A program made the translations under genes and the position numbers. Source: Paracoccus marcusii (GTDB lineage Bacteria; Pseudomonadota; Alphaproteobacteria; Rhodobacterales; Rhodobacteraceae). Taken from it: 64,000 nt of DNA. The stretch covers positions 1,746,501 to 1,810,500 of the forward strand of contig NZ_CP117466.1 in NCBI RefSeq assembly GCF_028621715.1, in the 5' to 3' direction. A model generated the notes under the pieces. It was not told where the DNA came from. It was given only the letters and a program-made list of their open reading frames with translations, and did no database searches. This document shows positions 54,343 through 63,424 of the stretch, in pieces (positions within the stretch are counted from its first letter, which is position 1; each line of letters starts with the position of its first letter).

Positions 54343-55491
54343 ATGCCCCAGCTCTTTGCCTTTGCCACCGCTACCGAGATCCTGTTCGGCCGGGGGCAGG
54401 CGGCGATGGCCGCCGGGCGGGTCGCGGCCCTGGGGCGGCGGGTCCTGCTGATCCATGGCCGCGATCCGGGCCGCAGCGCGGCGCTGGCTCGCGATCTGGC
54501 CGCGGCGGGCTGTTCGGTCGCAACCTTCGCCGTTCCGCATGAACCCGACATCGCCCTGATTGAGGCAGGCGTCCGGACGGGCGCGGAGGTCCAGGTCGTC
54601 GTCGCGATGGGCGGCGGGGCGGTGATCGACGCGGGCAAGGCCCTGGCGGCCTGCCTGACCATGACCCGTCCGCTGATGGATCATCTGGAAGTCGTGGGAC
54701 AGGGGCTGCCGCTGGACCATCCCCCGTTGCCCTTCGTGGCCATCCCCACCACCGCCGGCACCGGGGCCGAGGTCACCCGCAACGCCGTGATCGGCGTCCC
54801 CGAGGCGCGCCGCAAGGTCAGCCTGCGCGATGCGCGGATGCTGCCGGCGCTGGCCATCGTGGACCCGGCCCTGACGGACGGCTGTCCGCGCGCGGTGACG
54901 CTGGCCTCGGGGCTGGATGCCGTCACGCAGGTGATCGAGCCCTATGTCTGCACCCGCGCCAATCCGCTGACCGACGCGCTGTGCCGCGACGCGATCCCGC
55001 GTGGGCTGGCGTCGCTGGTCCGCCTGATGCAGGCCGAAGACCCGCAAGCGCGCGACGAGATGGCCTGGGTCAGCCTGTGCGGCGGCCTGGCGCTGGCCAA
55101 TGCGGGGCTGGGCGCGGTGCATGGGCTGGCCGGCCCCTTGGGCGGGCTGACCGGGGCGGCGCATGGCGCGATCTGCGGCACGCTGCTGCCGCATGTGCTG
55201 GTCGCGAACCGCCGGGCGGTCACGGACCGCGCGCTGGCGGCCCGGCTGGACCAGGTGGGCGCCTGGATCGGGGCGGCGTTCGGGCGGGCCGATGCATCGG
55301 TGGCCGAGGCCGCAGCGCTGCTGGCCGACTGGTCCCGTGCGGCGGGCCTGCCGGGGCTGGACGCCCTGGGGATCGACGCGGCGGCACGCCAGGCCGCGGC
55401 GCAGGCGGCGGCCGCGTCGTCGTCGATGAGGGCCAACCCGGCGCCCCTGTCGGCCGACGATCTGGACGCCTTGATGCGGGCCGCCGCCTGA
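54343..55491 (+). CDS. Iron-containing alcohol dehydrogenase
   Basis: The 382-residue protein is a group III Fe-ADH with VAMGGGAVIDAGKALA, IPTTAGTGAEVTRNAV, LASGLDAVTQVIEPYV and the His of AVHGLAGPLGG and AAHGAICG. The second metal ligand, usually His in the DALTH motif, is Gln. It sits between eryC and eryD, so it may oxidise or reduce a polyol or hydroxy-aldehyde of the pathway. It is not one of the five classic ery enzymes. Confidence 0.85.
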   Translation: MPQLFAFATATEILFGRGQAAMAAGRVAALGRRVLLIHGRDPGRSAALARDLAAAGCSVATFAVPHEPDIALIEAGVRTGAEVQVVVAMGGGAVIDAGKALAACLTMTRPLMDHLEVVGQGLPLDHPPLPFVAIPTTAGTGAEVTRNAVIGVPEARRKVSLRDARMLPALAIVDPALTDGCPRAVTLASGLDAVTQVIEPYVCTRANPLTDALCRDAIPRGLASLVRLMQAEDPQARDEMAWVSLCGGLALANAGLGAVHGLAGPLGGLTGAAHGAICGTLLPHVLVANRRAVTDRALAARLDQVGAWIGAAFGRADASVAEAAALLADWSRAAGLPGLDALGIDAAARQAAAQAAAASSSMRANPAPLSADDLDALMRAAA

Positions 55492-56444
55492 TGGCCCGGC
55501 GGGGACCGGTCGATCCGGAGCAGAGCCTGGCGATCCGGGCGGCCTGGCTGCATTACGCGGGCGGGCTGACTCAGGCTGCCGTCGCCAAGCGGCTGGGCCT
55601 GCCCGGCGTCAAGGCGCACCGCCTGATCGCCCGCGCCGTGGCCGAGGGCGTGGTCAAGGTCACCATCGACGGAGAGATCGTCGAATGCGCCATGCTGGAG
55701 GATCAGCTGTGCGCGCGCTATGGGCTGGACCACTGCGAGGTTGCCCCCGACCTGGGCGAGGACGGCATGCCCCTGCGTGCCCTGGGTCTGGCGGGCGCGG
55801 GCTTCCTGCGCCGCGAGATCGAGCGGGGCGCACACAGGGTCATCGGGCTGGGTCATGGCCGGACGCTGGCGGCGGCGGTCCGGCAGATGCCGCGCTTTGA
55901 CGCGCGCGCGGTGCGCTTCGTGGCGGTCCTGGGCGGGCTGACGCGCAATTATGCGGCGAACCCGCATGACGTGATGCATACGCTGGCGGAAAAGACCGGG
56001 GCGCAGGCCTTCGTGATGCCGGTGCCGTTCTTTGCCAATTCCGAAGGCGACCGGGCCGTGCTGCTGTCCCAGCCCGGCGTGCGCGACATCTTCGATCTGT
56101 CGAACAGCGCCACGCTGACCTTCGTGGGCATGGGCACGGCTGATGCGGGCGCGCAGCTGGTCGCATCCGGCATGATCGAGGCGCGCGAGATCGCCGAGAT
56201 CAACGCCGCGGGGGGCGTCGGAGAGATGATGGGGTATTTCTTCGATGCCACGGGTCGCGTGCTGGACACGACGCTGAGCGCGCGGACGCTGTCGGTGGAC
56301 CTGAACCGGGGGCAGGATCAGCGTATCGTGGTCATCGCCGGCGGCGCGGAAAAGGTCGCGGCCATTCGCGCGGTGCTGAACAGCGGGCGCCTGTCCGGGC
56401 TGATCACCGACGAGGCGACGGCGCGTGCGCTGATGGCGGGGTGA
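55491..56444 (+). CDS. eryD: SorC-family sugar-binding transcriptional regulator
   Basis: The 317-residue protein has an N-terminal helix-turn-helix (GGLTQAAVAKRLGLPGVKAH) and a SorC-type sugar-phosphate-binding domain with VIGLGHGRTLAAAV and FVGMGTADAGAQLV. In Brucella EryD represses eryABC in the absence of erythritol. Here it is the last gene of the operon, with its start inside the alcohol dehydrogenase stop (TGATG). Confidence 0.86.
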   Translation: MARRGPVDPEQSLAIRAAWLHYAGGLTQAAVAKRLGLPGVKAHRLIARAVAEGVVKVTIDGEIVECAMLEDQLCARYGLDHCEVAPDLGEDGMPLRALGLAGAGFLRREIERGAHRVIGLGHGRTLAAAVRQMPRFDARAVRFVAVLGGLTRNYAANPHDVMHTLAEKTGAQAFVMPVPFFANSEGDRAVLLSQPGVRDIFDLSNSATLTFVGMGTADAGAQLVASGMIEAREIAEINAAGGVGEMMGYFFDATGRVLDTTLSARTLSVDLNRGQDQRIVVIAGGAEKVAAIRAVLNSGRLSGLITDEATARALMAG

Positions 56445-56456
56445 CCCAAACGGGGA

Positions 56457-56551
56457 CGGGTCGGGGAAACCCCGACCCGGTCGCTGCCGCTGGGCCCCGC
56501 GCGCGCTTTGCGCGCGTGGGGAGCATCGTGGCAAGGCCGCTTGCGGCCTTG
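56457..56551. terminator. Three tandem hairpins between convergent eryD and transketolase genes
   Basis: Three separate perfect or near-perfect hairpins follow each other: CGGGTCGGGG/CCCCGACCCG (56457-56479), CCCCGCGCGCGC/GCGCGCGTGGGG (56495-56521) and CAAGGCCGC/GCGGCCTTG (56532-56551). They fill the 116-bp gap and probably end transcription from both sides. Confidence 0.75.
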
Positions 56552-56560
56552 GCCTTTGGA

Positions 56561-58585
56561 TCAGTGGCCTGTCACCAGGCGGGCGCGGGCGATGATGGCC
56601 TCGGGGGTGATGCCGAACTCCTGGTACAGCCGGTCGATCGGGGCCGATGCACCGAAGCCGGTCATGCCGATCACGTCGTCCTCGGTCGCGACATAGCGGG
56701 TCCAGCCGAACTTGCCCGCAGCCTCGACCGCGATGCGGGGCGCCGTGCCAAGCACCTGGGCGCGGTAATCCGCGTCCTGCGCCTCGAACAGCTCCCAGCT
56801 GGGCATCGACACCACGGCCACGGCCATGCCTTCGGCGGCCAGCGCCTCGGCGGCCTCCACGGCGATGGCGACCTCGGTGCCGGTGGCGATCAGGGTCACG
56901 TCGCGGCCCTCGCCGAACTGGCGGATCACATAGGCACCCTTGGCGGTCAGGTTCTCGGACCCGGTCTCCGTGCGCAGCTGCGGGACGTCCTGGCGGGACA
57001 GGGCCAGGAGCGACGGCACGGTCCGGTTGCGGATCGCGATGTCCCAGGCCTCCAGCGTCTCGACCGTGTCGGCGGGGCGCAGGACGGTCAGACCGGGGAT
57101 GGCGCGCAGGGACGCCAGATGCTCCACCGGCTGGTGGGTCGGGCCGTCCTCGCCCAGGCCGATGCTGTCATGGGTCATGACATAGATCGTGCCCACCCCC
57201 ATCAGCGCCGACAGGCGGATCGCGTTGCGGGCATAGTCGGAAAATACCAGGAACGTGCCGCCATAGGCGATCACGCCACCATGCAGGTTCAGCCCGTTCA
57301 TCGCGGCGGCCATGCCGAACTCTCGCACGCCATAGCCGATGTAGCGGCCGGGCGCCTCGCGCGTGTACTGCGTGTCGACGGCCTTGACGCGGGTCAGGTT
57401 CGATCCGGTCAGGTCGGCCGATCCGCCGATCATTGCGGGCACGGCCGGGGTCAGCGCCTCCAGCGCCATCTGGCTGGCCTTGCGGGTCGCGGCCTTCTTG
57501 GGCGCGGCGAAGAGCGCGTCGCGGGCGGCGGCGAGGGCCGCGTCATAGCCCTCGGGCAGGGCGCCCGACAGGCGCTGCGTCAGGGCCGCGCCCTTGGGCG
57601 ATGCGGCCAGACGGGCCTCCCAGGCCTCGCGGTCGGCGGCCCCGCGCGCGCCGATTTCGCGCCACTCGGCGCCCAGATCGTCGGGGATCACGAAGGCGTC
57701 GTGGCTCCAGCCCAGGGCCTCGCGGGTCAGTGCGCCCTCATCCTTGCCCAAAGGCGATCCGTGCACGGAATAGCTGCCCGCGCGGTTGGGAGAGCCGAAG
57801 CCGATGATCGTCTTCATCGCGATCAGCGAGGGCTTGCCCGTCTCTGCCTTGGCGGCCTCCATCGCGGCGTCCAGGGCGCGGCCGTCATGGCCGTCGCAGC
57901 TCTGGACATGCCAGCCGCAGGCCTTGAACCGTGCCGGGATGTCCTCGGAGAAGCTGACCGAGGTCGGGCCATCGATGGTGATGCTGTTGTCGTCATAGAG
58001 CACGATCAGCTTGCCCAGGCCCAGATGGCCCGCCAGGCTGATCGCCTCCTGGCCGATGCCCTCCTGCAGGCAGCCGTCGCCCAGCATGACCCAGGTGCGG
58101 TGATCGACCAGGTCATCGCCGAACTCTCCGGCCAGCGCGCGTTCCGCCAGCGCCATGCCGACGGCCGTGGCCAGGCCCTGGCCCAGGGGGCCGGTCGTGG
58201 TCTCGACGCCCTTGGCATGGCCGTATTCCGGATGGCCCGCGGTGATCGCGCCCCATTGGCGGAAATTCCGGATCTGATCCAGCGTCATGTCCTGGTACCC
58301 GGTCAGGTGCAGCAGGCTGTAGAGCAGCATGGACGCGTGCCCGTTCGACAGCACGAAGCGGTCGCGGTCGGGCCAGTCGGGATTGGCCGCGTCGAACTTC
58401 AGGTGGTTGCGGAACAGCACGGTGGCGGCATCGGCCATGCCCATCGGGGCGCCGGGATGGCCGCTGTTGGCGGCGTTCACGGCGTCGATGGTCAGTGCGC
58501 GGATGCAGTTCGCCAAGGCGAAGTTCTGCGGGTCCAGATCGGCCTTGGCGGCGATGGCGGGGTCTTTGGGGGTGTCTAAGGGCAT
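56561..58585 (-). CDS. tkt: Transketolase
   Basis: The 674-residue thiamine diphosphate enzyme has SGHPGAPMGMAD, GHPEYGHAKGVETTTGPLGQ, the cofactor motif GDGCLQEG with YDDN, DSIGLGEDGPTHQP and the C-terminal domain GFGASAP. It exchanges two-carbon units among F6P, E4P, S7P, R5P, Xu5P and GAP. Its placement next to eryHI-fbp-fba suggests it handles erythrose-4-phosphate from erythritol. AGGAGG precedes ATG 58585. Confidence 0.95.
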   Translation of the reverse strand: MPLDTPKDPAIAAKADLDPQNFALANCIRALTIDAVNAANSGHPGAPMGMADAATVLFRNHLKFDAANPDWPDRDRFVLSNGHASMLLYSLLHLTGYQDMTLDQIRNFRQWGAITAGHPEYGHAKGVETTTGPLGQGLATAVGMALAERALAGEFGDDLVDHRTWVMLGDGCLQEGIGQEAISLAGHLGLGKLIVLYDDNSITIDGPTSVSFSEDIPARFKACGWHVQSCDGHDGRALDAAMEAAKAETGKPSLIAMKTIIGFGSPNRAGSYSVHGSPLGKDEGALTREALGWSHDAFVIPDDLGAEWREIGARGAADREAWEARLAASPKGAALTQRLSGALPEGYDAALAAARDALFAAPKKAATRKASQMALEALTPAVPAMIGGSADLTGSNLTRVKAVDTQYTREAPGRYIGYGVREFGMAAAMNGLNLHGGVIAYGGTFLVFSDYARNAIRLSALMGVGTIYVMTHDSIGLGEDGPTHQPVEHLASLRAIPGLTVLRPADTVETLEAWDIAIRNRTVPSLLALSRQDVPQLRTETGSENLTAKGAYVIRQFGEGRDVTLIATGTEVAIAVEAAEALAAEGMAVAVVSMPSWELFEAQDADYRAQVLGTAPRIAVEAAGKFGWTRYVATEDDVIGMTGFGASAPIDRLYQEFGITPEAIIARARLVTGH

Positions 58586-58717
58586 GGCGGTCCTCCTGTC
58601 GCGCCCTCCATAACCCGTCGCCGTCATCATCACAACAAAAAATCACAAAGTCACAAAGTTGGTGTTGTTATGTGCGCGGATCATGTTATGAAATCGGCGA
58701 ACCAGGGGAGGGTTTGG
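58586..58717. promoter_or_regulatory. Divergent transketolase / DeoR promoter with direct repeats
   Basis: Two adjacent TCACAAAG direct repeats (58643-58650 and 58651-58658) lie in an A/C-rich stretch, and GGTGTTGTT at 58661 mirrors the AACA elements to their left. A weak rightward promoter (TTGTTA at 58665, TATGAA at 58687) follows. Phased direct repeats are typical of DeoR-type operators. Confidence 0.5.
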
Positions 58718-59488
58718 GTGAAACGCGAAGAACGCAGACAGGCGATCATGGATCTGCTGGTCGCGGCACGCGCCGTGGACCTGGACGATCTGGCGGCCCG
58801 TTTTGCGGTCAGCAAGATGACCATCCATCGCGATCTGGACGACCTGGAACAGGCGGGCCTGCTGCGCAAGGTCCGCGGCGGCGCCACCATCGAGGCCGGC
58901 ACCCAGTTCGAGAGCGATTTCCGCATCCGCGCCCTGCAGGACGGAGAGGCCAAGATCCGCATGGCCCATGCCGCCCGCGCCCTGATTGAGCCGGGGATGA
59001 CCGTGATGGTCAATGACGGCTCGATGGCGGCGCTCTTGGGCGCCAGCCTAACGGAATGTGCGCCCCTGTCGGTCATCACCAACAACGCCGCCGTGATCGA
59101 GCGGCTGAAGGATGCGCCGCGCGTCACGCTGATCGCGCTTGGCGGCATCTACAGCGCCAAGTTCAACGGTTTTTTCGGCATGGTCACGGAAAGCGCGCTG
59201 GCCGGTCTGCATGCGGACCTGGCCTTCATCTCGACCCCCGCGGTGGCGGGACTGCGGGCGTTCCACATGGACGACAACGCGGTCCGGGCCAAGCGCGCGA
59301 TGATGCACGCGGCGGAACGCAGCGTGCTGCTGGTCAACCACGCGCGCTTCGGGCGCAGCGCGCTGCATGCGCTGGCCGACCTGACCGAATTCGACGCCAT
59401 CATCACCGACGCGCCCCCCGCACCCGAGGATCGCGCCGCGATCGACCGGGCGGGCATCGCGCTGACCATCGCAAAGGACCCCGCATGA
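58718..59488 (+). CDS. DeoR-family transcriptional regulator
   Basis: The 256-residue protein starts at GTG 58718 (GGGGAGGG upstream) with the DeoR winged helix KREERRQAIMDLLVAARAVD and FAVSKMTIHRDLDDLEQAGL, followed by a DeoRC domain (VMVNDGSMAALLG, SVITNNAAVIERL, VNHARFGRSALHA). It heads the eryH-eryI-fbp-fba operon and probably regulates it. It is the third sugar regulator of the island. Confidence 0.9.
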   Translation: MKREERRQAIMDLLVAARAVDLDDLAARFAVSKMTIHRDLDDLEQAGLLRKVRGGATIEAGTQFESDFRIRALQDGEAKIRMAHAARALIEPGMTVMVNDGSMAALLGASLTECAPLSVITNNAAVIERLKDAPRVTLIALGGIYSAKFNGFFGMVTESALAGLHADLAFISTPAVAGLRAFHMDDNAVRAKRAMMHAAERSVLLVNHARFGRSALHALADLTEFDAIITDAPPAPEDRAAIDRAGIALTIAKDPA

Positions 59489-60246
59489 CCCCATTCTGGA
59501 TCGGCACCAGCTGGAAGATGAATAAGACCCTGGCCGAGGCGATGACATTTGCCCAAGGGTTGCGCGGCACGCCCGCGCCCGCGGGCATCCAGCGCTTCGT
59601 CATCCCGCCCTTCACCGCCTGCCGCCAGGTGGCCGACGCGCTGTCGGACACCGACGTCAAGGTCGGCGCACAGAACATGCACTGGGACGACGCGGGCGCC
59701 TGGACCGGAGAGATCAGCCCCGTGATGCTGACCGATTGCGAGCTGGACATCGTGGAGCTGGGCCACAGCGAACGCCGCGAGCATTTCGGAGAGACGGACA
59801 GGACCGTGGGCCTGAAGACCGCCGCCGCCGTTCGCCACGGCCTGATCCCGCTGATCTGCATCGGCGAGACCCTGGCCGAGCGCGAGGCTGGCCGCGCCAC
59901 GCAGGTGCTGGAAACGCAGGTCCGCGCCGCTTTGGAGCCGGTGGCAGGGTCCGACGCCACGATCCTGCTGGCGTATGAGCCGGTTTGGGCGATCGGCGCG
60001 AACGGCATCCCCGCGACATCGGATTATGCCGATGCGCGGCAGGCCGAGATCATCGCGGTCGCGCAGGACGTGCTGGGCCGCCGCGTGCCCTGCCTCTACG
60101 GCGGGTCGGTCAATCCGGGCAACTGCGCGGAACTGATCGCCTGCCCGCATATCGACGGGCTGTTCATCGGGCGGTCGGCCTGGGACGTGAACGGCTATCT
60201 GGACATCCTGGCGCGCTGCGCCGCAACCATCGGAGAGAACGCATGA
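59485..60246 (+). CDS. eryH: L-erythrulose-1-phosphate isomerase (TpiA2-type)
   Basis: The 253-residue protein is a triosephosphate isomerase paralogue: [10 protein letters not shown] with the Lys, [16 protein letters not shown] with the His and [19 protein letters not shown] with the Glu. The altered loop after the catalytic Glu (GANGIPA instead of GTG) is typical of EryH proteins. It would convert L-erythrulose-1-phosphate to D-erythrulose-4-phosphate. Coupled by ATGA to the regulator and to eryI. Confidence 0.85.
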   Translation: MTPFWIGTSWKMNKTLAEAMTFAQGLRGTPAPAGIQRFVIPPFTACRQVADALSDTDVKVGAQNMHWDDAGAWTGEISPVMLTDCELDIVELGHSERREHFGETDRTVGLKTAAAVRHGLIPLICIGETLAEREAGRATQVLETQVRAALEPVAGSDATILLAYEPVWAIGANGIPATSDYADARQAEIIAVAQDVLGRRVPCLYGGSVNPGNCAELIACPHIDGLFIGRSAWDVNGYLDILARCAATIGENA

Positions 60247-60704
60247 AACTGGCAATCGCAGGGGACAGCGCGGGCGAAGGTCTGGCCAAGGTTCTGGCCG
60301 ACCACCTCAAGGACCGCTTTGAGGTCTCGGAAATCAGCCGCACCGACGAAGGCCCCGACGCCTTCTATGCCAACCTGTCGGACCGGGTGGCCAGCCAGGT
60401 CATGGACGGCACCTATGACCGCGCCATCCTGGTCTGCGGCACGGGCATCGGCGTCTGCATCGCGGCCAACAAGGTGCCAGGCATCCGCGCCGCCCTGACG
60501 CATGACACCTATTCGGCCGAACGCGCCGCCCTGTCGAACGACGCGCAGATCATCACCATGGGTGCCCGCGTCATCGGGGCCGAAGTCGCCAAGACCATCG
60601 CCGACGCATGGCTGGCGCAGACCCAGAACTTCGACCGCAACGGCAAGTCGGCGGGCAATGTCAACGCCATCGACGCGGTCGGCGCGAAATACGCGGGCCG
60701 GTGA
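60243..60704 (+). CDS. eryI: D-erythrulose-4-phosphate isomerase (RpiB-type)
   Basis: The 153-residue protein has the RpiB core [20 protein letters not shown] with the active Cys and [12 protein letters not shown] with the His. In erythritol clusters this RpiB homologue is EryI, making D-erythrose-4-phosphate. It lies directly after eryH and overlaps fbp (TGATG). Confidence 0.86.
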   Translation: MKLAIAGDSAGEGLAKVLADHLKDRFEVSEISRTDEGPDAFYANLSDRVASQVMDGTYDRAILVCGTGIGVCIAANKVPGIRAALTHDTYSAERAALSNDAQIITMGARVIGAEVAKTIADAWLAQTQNFDRNGKSAGNVNAIDAVGAKYAGR

Positions 60705-61672
60705 TGCTGCGCCTGCCGACGGACGGGCCCGCGACGGGGCCGCTGCTGGACGATGTGCTGGCGCGCGAGGGCGCGGCGGTCATCGTGGCGGCCATCGCGC
60801 GCGCGCTTCCGCCCCTGGCCGCGCGGCTGGCGGCGGGGCGCCTGCATGGCGACCCCGAGGCCATCGTCGGCACCAATGACAGCGGCGACCGGCAGAAGGC
60901 GCTGGACGTCGCGGCCCACGACCACATGATCGCCGCCCTGCGCGCGGCGGGCGTGCGCCAGGTCCTGTCCGAGGAGGCCCTGGACATCATCCTGCTGAAT
61001 GAAGGCGGCGCCTTCGACGTGGCGATCGACCCGATCGACGGCTCGGGCAGCATCGGCATCGGCGCGCCCCTGGGGATGCTGTTCAGCATCCTGCCCGCCG
61101 ATCCGCAGGGATTTCAGCGGACGGGCCGGGCGGCGGTGGCGGCGGGCTACGCCTCCTTCGGTCATTCGGTTGATTTCGGCTGGTCCACCGGCGCGGGCGT
61201 CCATGTCGCGACCTGGGACGCCGAGATCCATGCCTTCCGCGTCACCCGCCAGAACCTGCGGCTGAAGCCTCAGGCCTCGACCATCGCCTATAACGCCTCG
61301 AACGAACGCCACTGGGCGCCGGGCCTTCAGGCCTGGGCGCGCGATCTGCGCGCAGGGCGGGACGGGCCGCGCGGGCGCGACTTCAACATGCGCTGGCTGG
61401 CCGCCGCCGTGGGCGAATTGCACCGCATCCTGCTGAAGGGCGGTGCATTCCTGTACCCCGCCGATACCCGGCCCGGATACGGCGACGGCCGGCTGCGGCT
61501 GATCTATGAATGCGTGCCCATCGCCTTCCTGATCGAACAGGCCGGGGGCCGCGCGACCGACGGGCATGGCCCGATCCTGGACCGCGTGCCGCGCGGGCCG
61601 CATGACTTCACCCCGCTGTTCTTCGGCGCGTCCGAGGAAATCGACGCGCTTCACGCCGCCCTTCAAGGATAA
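60704..61672 (+). CDS. fbp: Class I fructose-1,6-bisphosphatase
   Basis: The 322-residue protein matches Rhodobacter-type class I FBPases: TNDSGDRQKALDV, LSEEALDI, the metal motif IDPIDGSGSIG, GPRGRDFNMRW and FLYPADTRPGYGDGRLR, then LIEQAGGRATDG. It hydrolyses FBP to F6P and may act on sedoheptulose-1,7-bisphosphate. Presence in this operon suggests carbon rearrangement from C4/C3 phosphates. Overlaps eryI by one base. Confidence 0.9.
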   Translation: MLRLPTDGPATGPLLDDVLAREGAAVIVAAIARALPPLAARLAAGRLHGDPEAIVGTNDSGDRQKALDVAAHDHMIAALRAAGVRQVLSEEALDIILLNEGGAFDVAIDPIDGSGSIGIGAPLGMLFSILPADPQGFQRTGRAAVAAGYASFGHSVDFGWSTGAGVHVATWDAEIHAFRVTRQNLRLKPQASTIAYNASNERHWAPGLQAWARDLRAGRDGPRGRDFNMRWLAAAVGELHRILLKGGAFLYPADTRPGYGDGRLRLIYECVPIAFLIEQAGGRATDGHGPILDRVPRGPHDFTPLFFGASEEIDALHAALQG

Positions 61673-61678
61673 CATCCC

Positions 61679-62713
61679 ATGCCGATGATCACCCTGCGCC
61701 AGCTTCTGGACCACGCGGCCGAGCATGACTATGCCGTGCCCGCCTTCAACATCAACAACATGGAGCAGGGCCTGTCGGTCATGCAGGCGGCCCAGGCCAC
61801 CCGCAGCCCGGTGATCCTGCAGGCCAGCCGCGGCGCGCGGGCCTATGCCAATGACGCGGTGCTGGCGGGGCTGATCGCGGGTCTGGCGCGGGCCTATCCC
61901 GACATCCCGATCTGCATGCATCTGGACCATGGCAACGGGCTGGAAACCTGCGCGACCGCGATCCAGAACGGCTTCACCTCGGTGATGATGGACGGGTCGC
62001 TGAAATCGGACGGCAAGACGCCCGCCGATTACGCCTATAACGCCGACATCACCCGCCGCGTGACCGAGATGGCCCATGCCTGCGGTGTGTCGGTCGAGGG
62101 AGAGCTGGGCGTGCTGGGCAGCCTTGAGACCGGCATGGGCGACGCCGAGGACGGCCACGGCGCAGAGGGCAAGCTGTCCGAGGAGCAGCTGCTGACCGAC
62201 CCGGACGAGGCCGTGCGCTTTGTCGAGGAGACTGGCGTGGACGCCCTGGCCATCGCCATGGGCACCAGCCATGGCGCCTACAAGTTCACGCGCAAGCCCG
62301 ACGGCGACATCCTGGCCATGCATGTGATCGAGGAGATCCACCGCCGCCTGCCCAACACCCATCTGGTGATGCACGGCTCCAGTTCGGTCCCCGAGGATCT
62401 GCAGGCGATCATCAACGCCCATGGCGGCGACATCCGCCCGACCTGGGGCGTCCCGGTCGAGGAGATCCAGCGTGGCATCCGCCACGGCGTGCGCAAGGTG
62501 AACATCGACACCGACAACCGCCTGGCCATGACCGCCGCGATCCGCCGCGTGATGGCCGAACACCCGGCCGAGTTCGATCCGCGCGCCTATCTGAAGCCCG
62601 CGATGGCGATGATGGCCCAAGTCTGCCGCGACCGCTTCGAAGCCTTCGGCACGGCCGGCAACGCCGACCGCCTGCGCCCGCTGTCCCTGCCCGAGATGGC
62701 CGCGCGCTACTGA
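61679..62713 (+). CDS. fba: Class II fructose-1,6-bisphosphate aldolase
   Basis: The 344-residue zinc enzyme has [14 protein letters not shown] with the zinc His, [28 protein letters not shown] and [12 protein letters not shown], typical of the Calvin-cycle-type class II aldolases (CbbA). It condenses DHAP with GAP, and enzymes of this group can use E4P to make SBP. It ends the operon and overlaps the convergent esterase by 7 bp. Confidence 0.93.
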   Translation: MPMITLRQLLDHAAEHDYAVPAFNINNMEQGLSVMQAAQATRSPVILQASRGARAYANDAVLAGLIAGLARAYPDIPICMHLDHGNGLETCATAIQNGFTSVMMDGSLKSDGKTPADYAYNADITRRVTEMAHACGVSVEGELGVLGSLETGMGDAEDGHGAEGKLSEEQLLTDPDEAVRFVEETGVDALAIAMGTSHGAYKFTRKPDGDILAMHVIEEIHRRLPNTHLVMHGSSSVPEDLQAIINAHGGDIRPTWGVPVEEIQRGIRHGVRKVNIDTDNRLAMTAAIRRVMAEHPAEFDPRAYLKPAMAMMAQVCRDRFEAFGTAGNADRLRPLSLPEMAARY

Positions 62714-63354
62714 TCCGTGCGGGCCAGCAGCGCCTCGACCTCGGGGCCGATGGCGTCTACGATCTGTCGGACGCCCTCGGCATTGGGGTGGATGCGATCC
62801 TCCTGCATCAGATCGGCCAGGGACAGGCCCTGCGTGGCCTTCTCGCCGATCGGCCCCAGGAAGTCGGGGACCAGCAGGGCGTCGTATTCGGCCGCAAGTT
62901 CGGCATACATCGCCTCGAAGTCGCGCTTGAAATCGGGGCCGTAATTGCCCGGCGCGGGCACGCCCGCCAGCAGCACGGGCACCCCCGCCGCCTGCGTCTT
63001 GTCCAGGATCGCCGCCAGGTTCGCGCGGCTGGAGGACGGGTCGATCCCGCGCAACAGATCGTTGCCGCCAAGCGCCACGATCATCGCATCGGGCCCGTCC
63101 GCCAGCGTCCAGTCGATCCGCGCGGCACCCCCCGCGGTGGTGTCCCCCGACACGCCCGCATTGGTCACCGCGACGTCATGGCCGCGCTCGCGCAGCCACG
63201 CCTCCAGCATGGGCACGAACCCCTGATCCTGCGGCAGGCCGTATCCCTGCGTCAGACTGTCGCCCATCGCGGTCAGGCGCAGCGTCTCTGCGTCAGCAGG
63301 GGCTGCCCATGATGCCGCGATGGTGACCGCCAGCGCCGCGACGGCGGCCGTCAG
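62707..63354 (-). CDS. TesA-like SGNH arylesterase / lysophospholipase
   Basis: The mature part shows the SGNH blocks: [15 protein letters not shown] with the Ser, [11 protein letters not shown] with the Asn and the C-terminal [14 protein letters not shown] with Asp and His. A signal peptide ([20 protein letters not shown], then AE) precedes it. No ATG or GTG is in a good place; a CTG at 63354 with AAGG upstream fits the signal peptide, so the start is uncertain. It is divergent from a YbbA-type ATPase gene, as tesA-ybbA are in many bacteria. Confidence 0.82.
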   Translation of the reverse strand: MTAAVAALAVTIAASWAAPADAETLRLTAMGDSLTQGYGLPQDQGFVPMLEAWLRERGHDVAVTNAGVSGDTTAGGAARIDWTLADGPDAMIVALGGNDLLRGIDPSSSRANLAAILDKTQAAGVPVLLAGVPAPGNYGPDFKRDFEAMYAELAAEYDALLVPDFLGPIGEKATQGLSLADLMQEDRIHPNAEGVRQIVDAIGPEVEALLARTDQ

Positions 63355-63424
63355 GCGGTTGCCTTCGCGGGCGGGCCGACCATATCGTGCCCCGACACCC
63401 AGACCGCGACGAAGGAGCGACCCG

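Noticed and set aside
56441..58579. 712-codon plus-strand frame opposite transketolase
   Set aside because: Antisense shadow of tkt; no recognisable domain and low-complexity composition.
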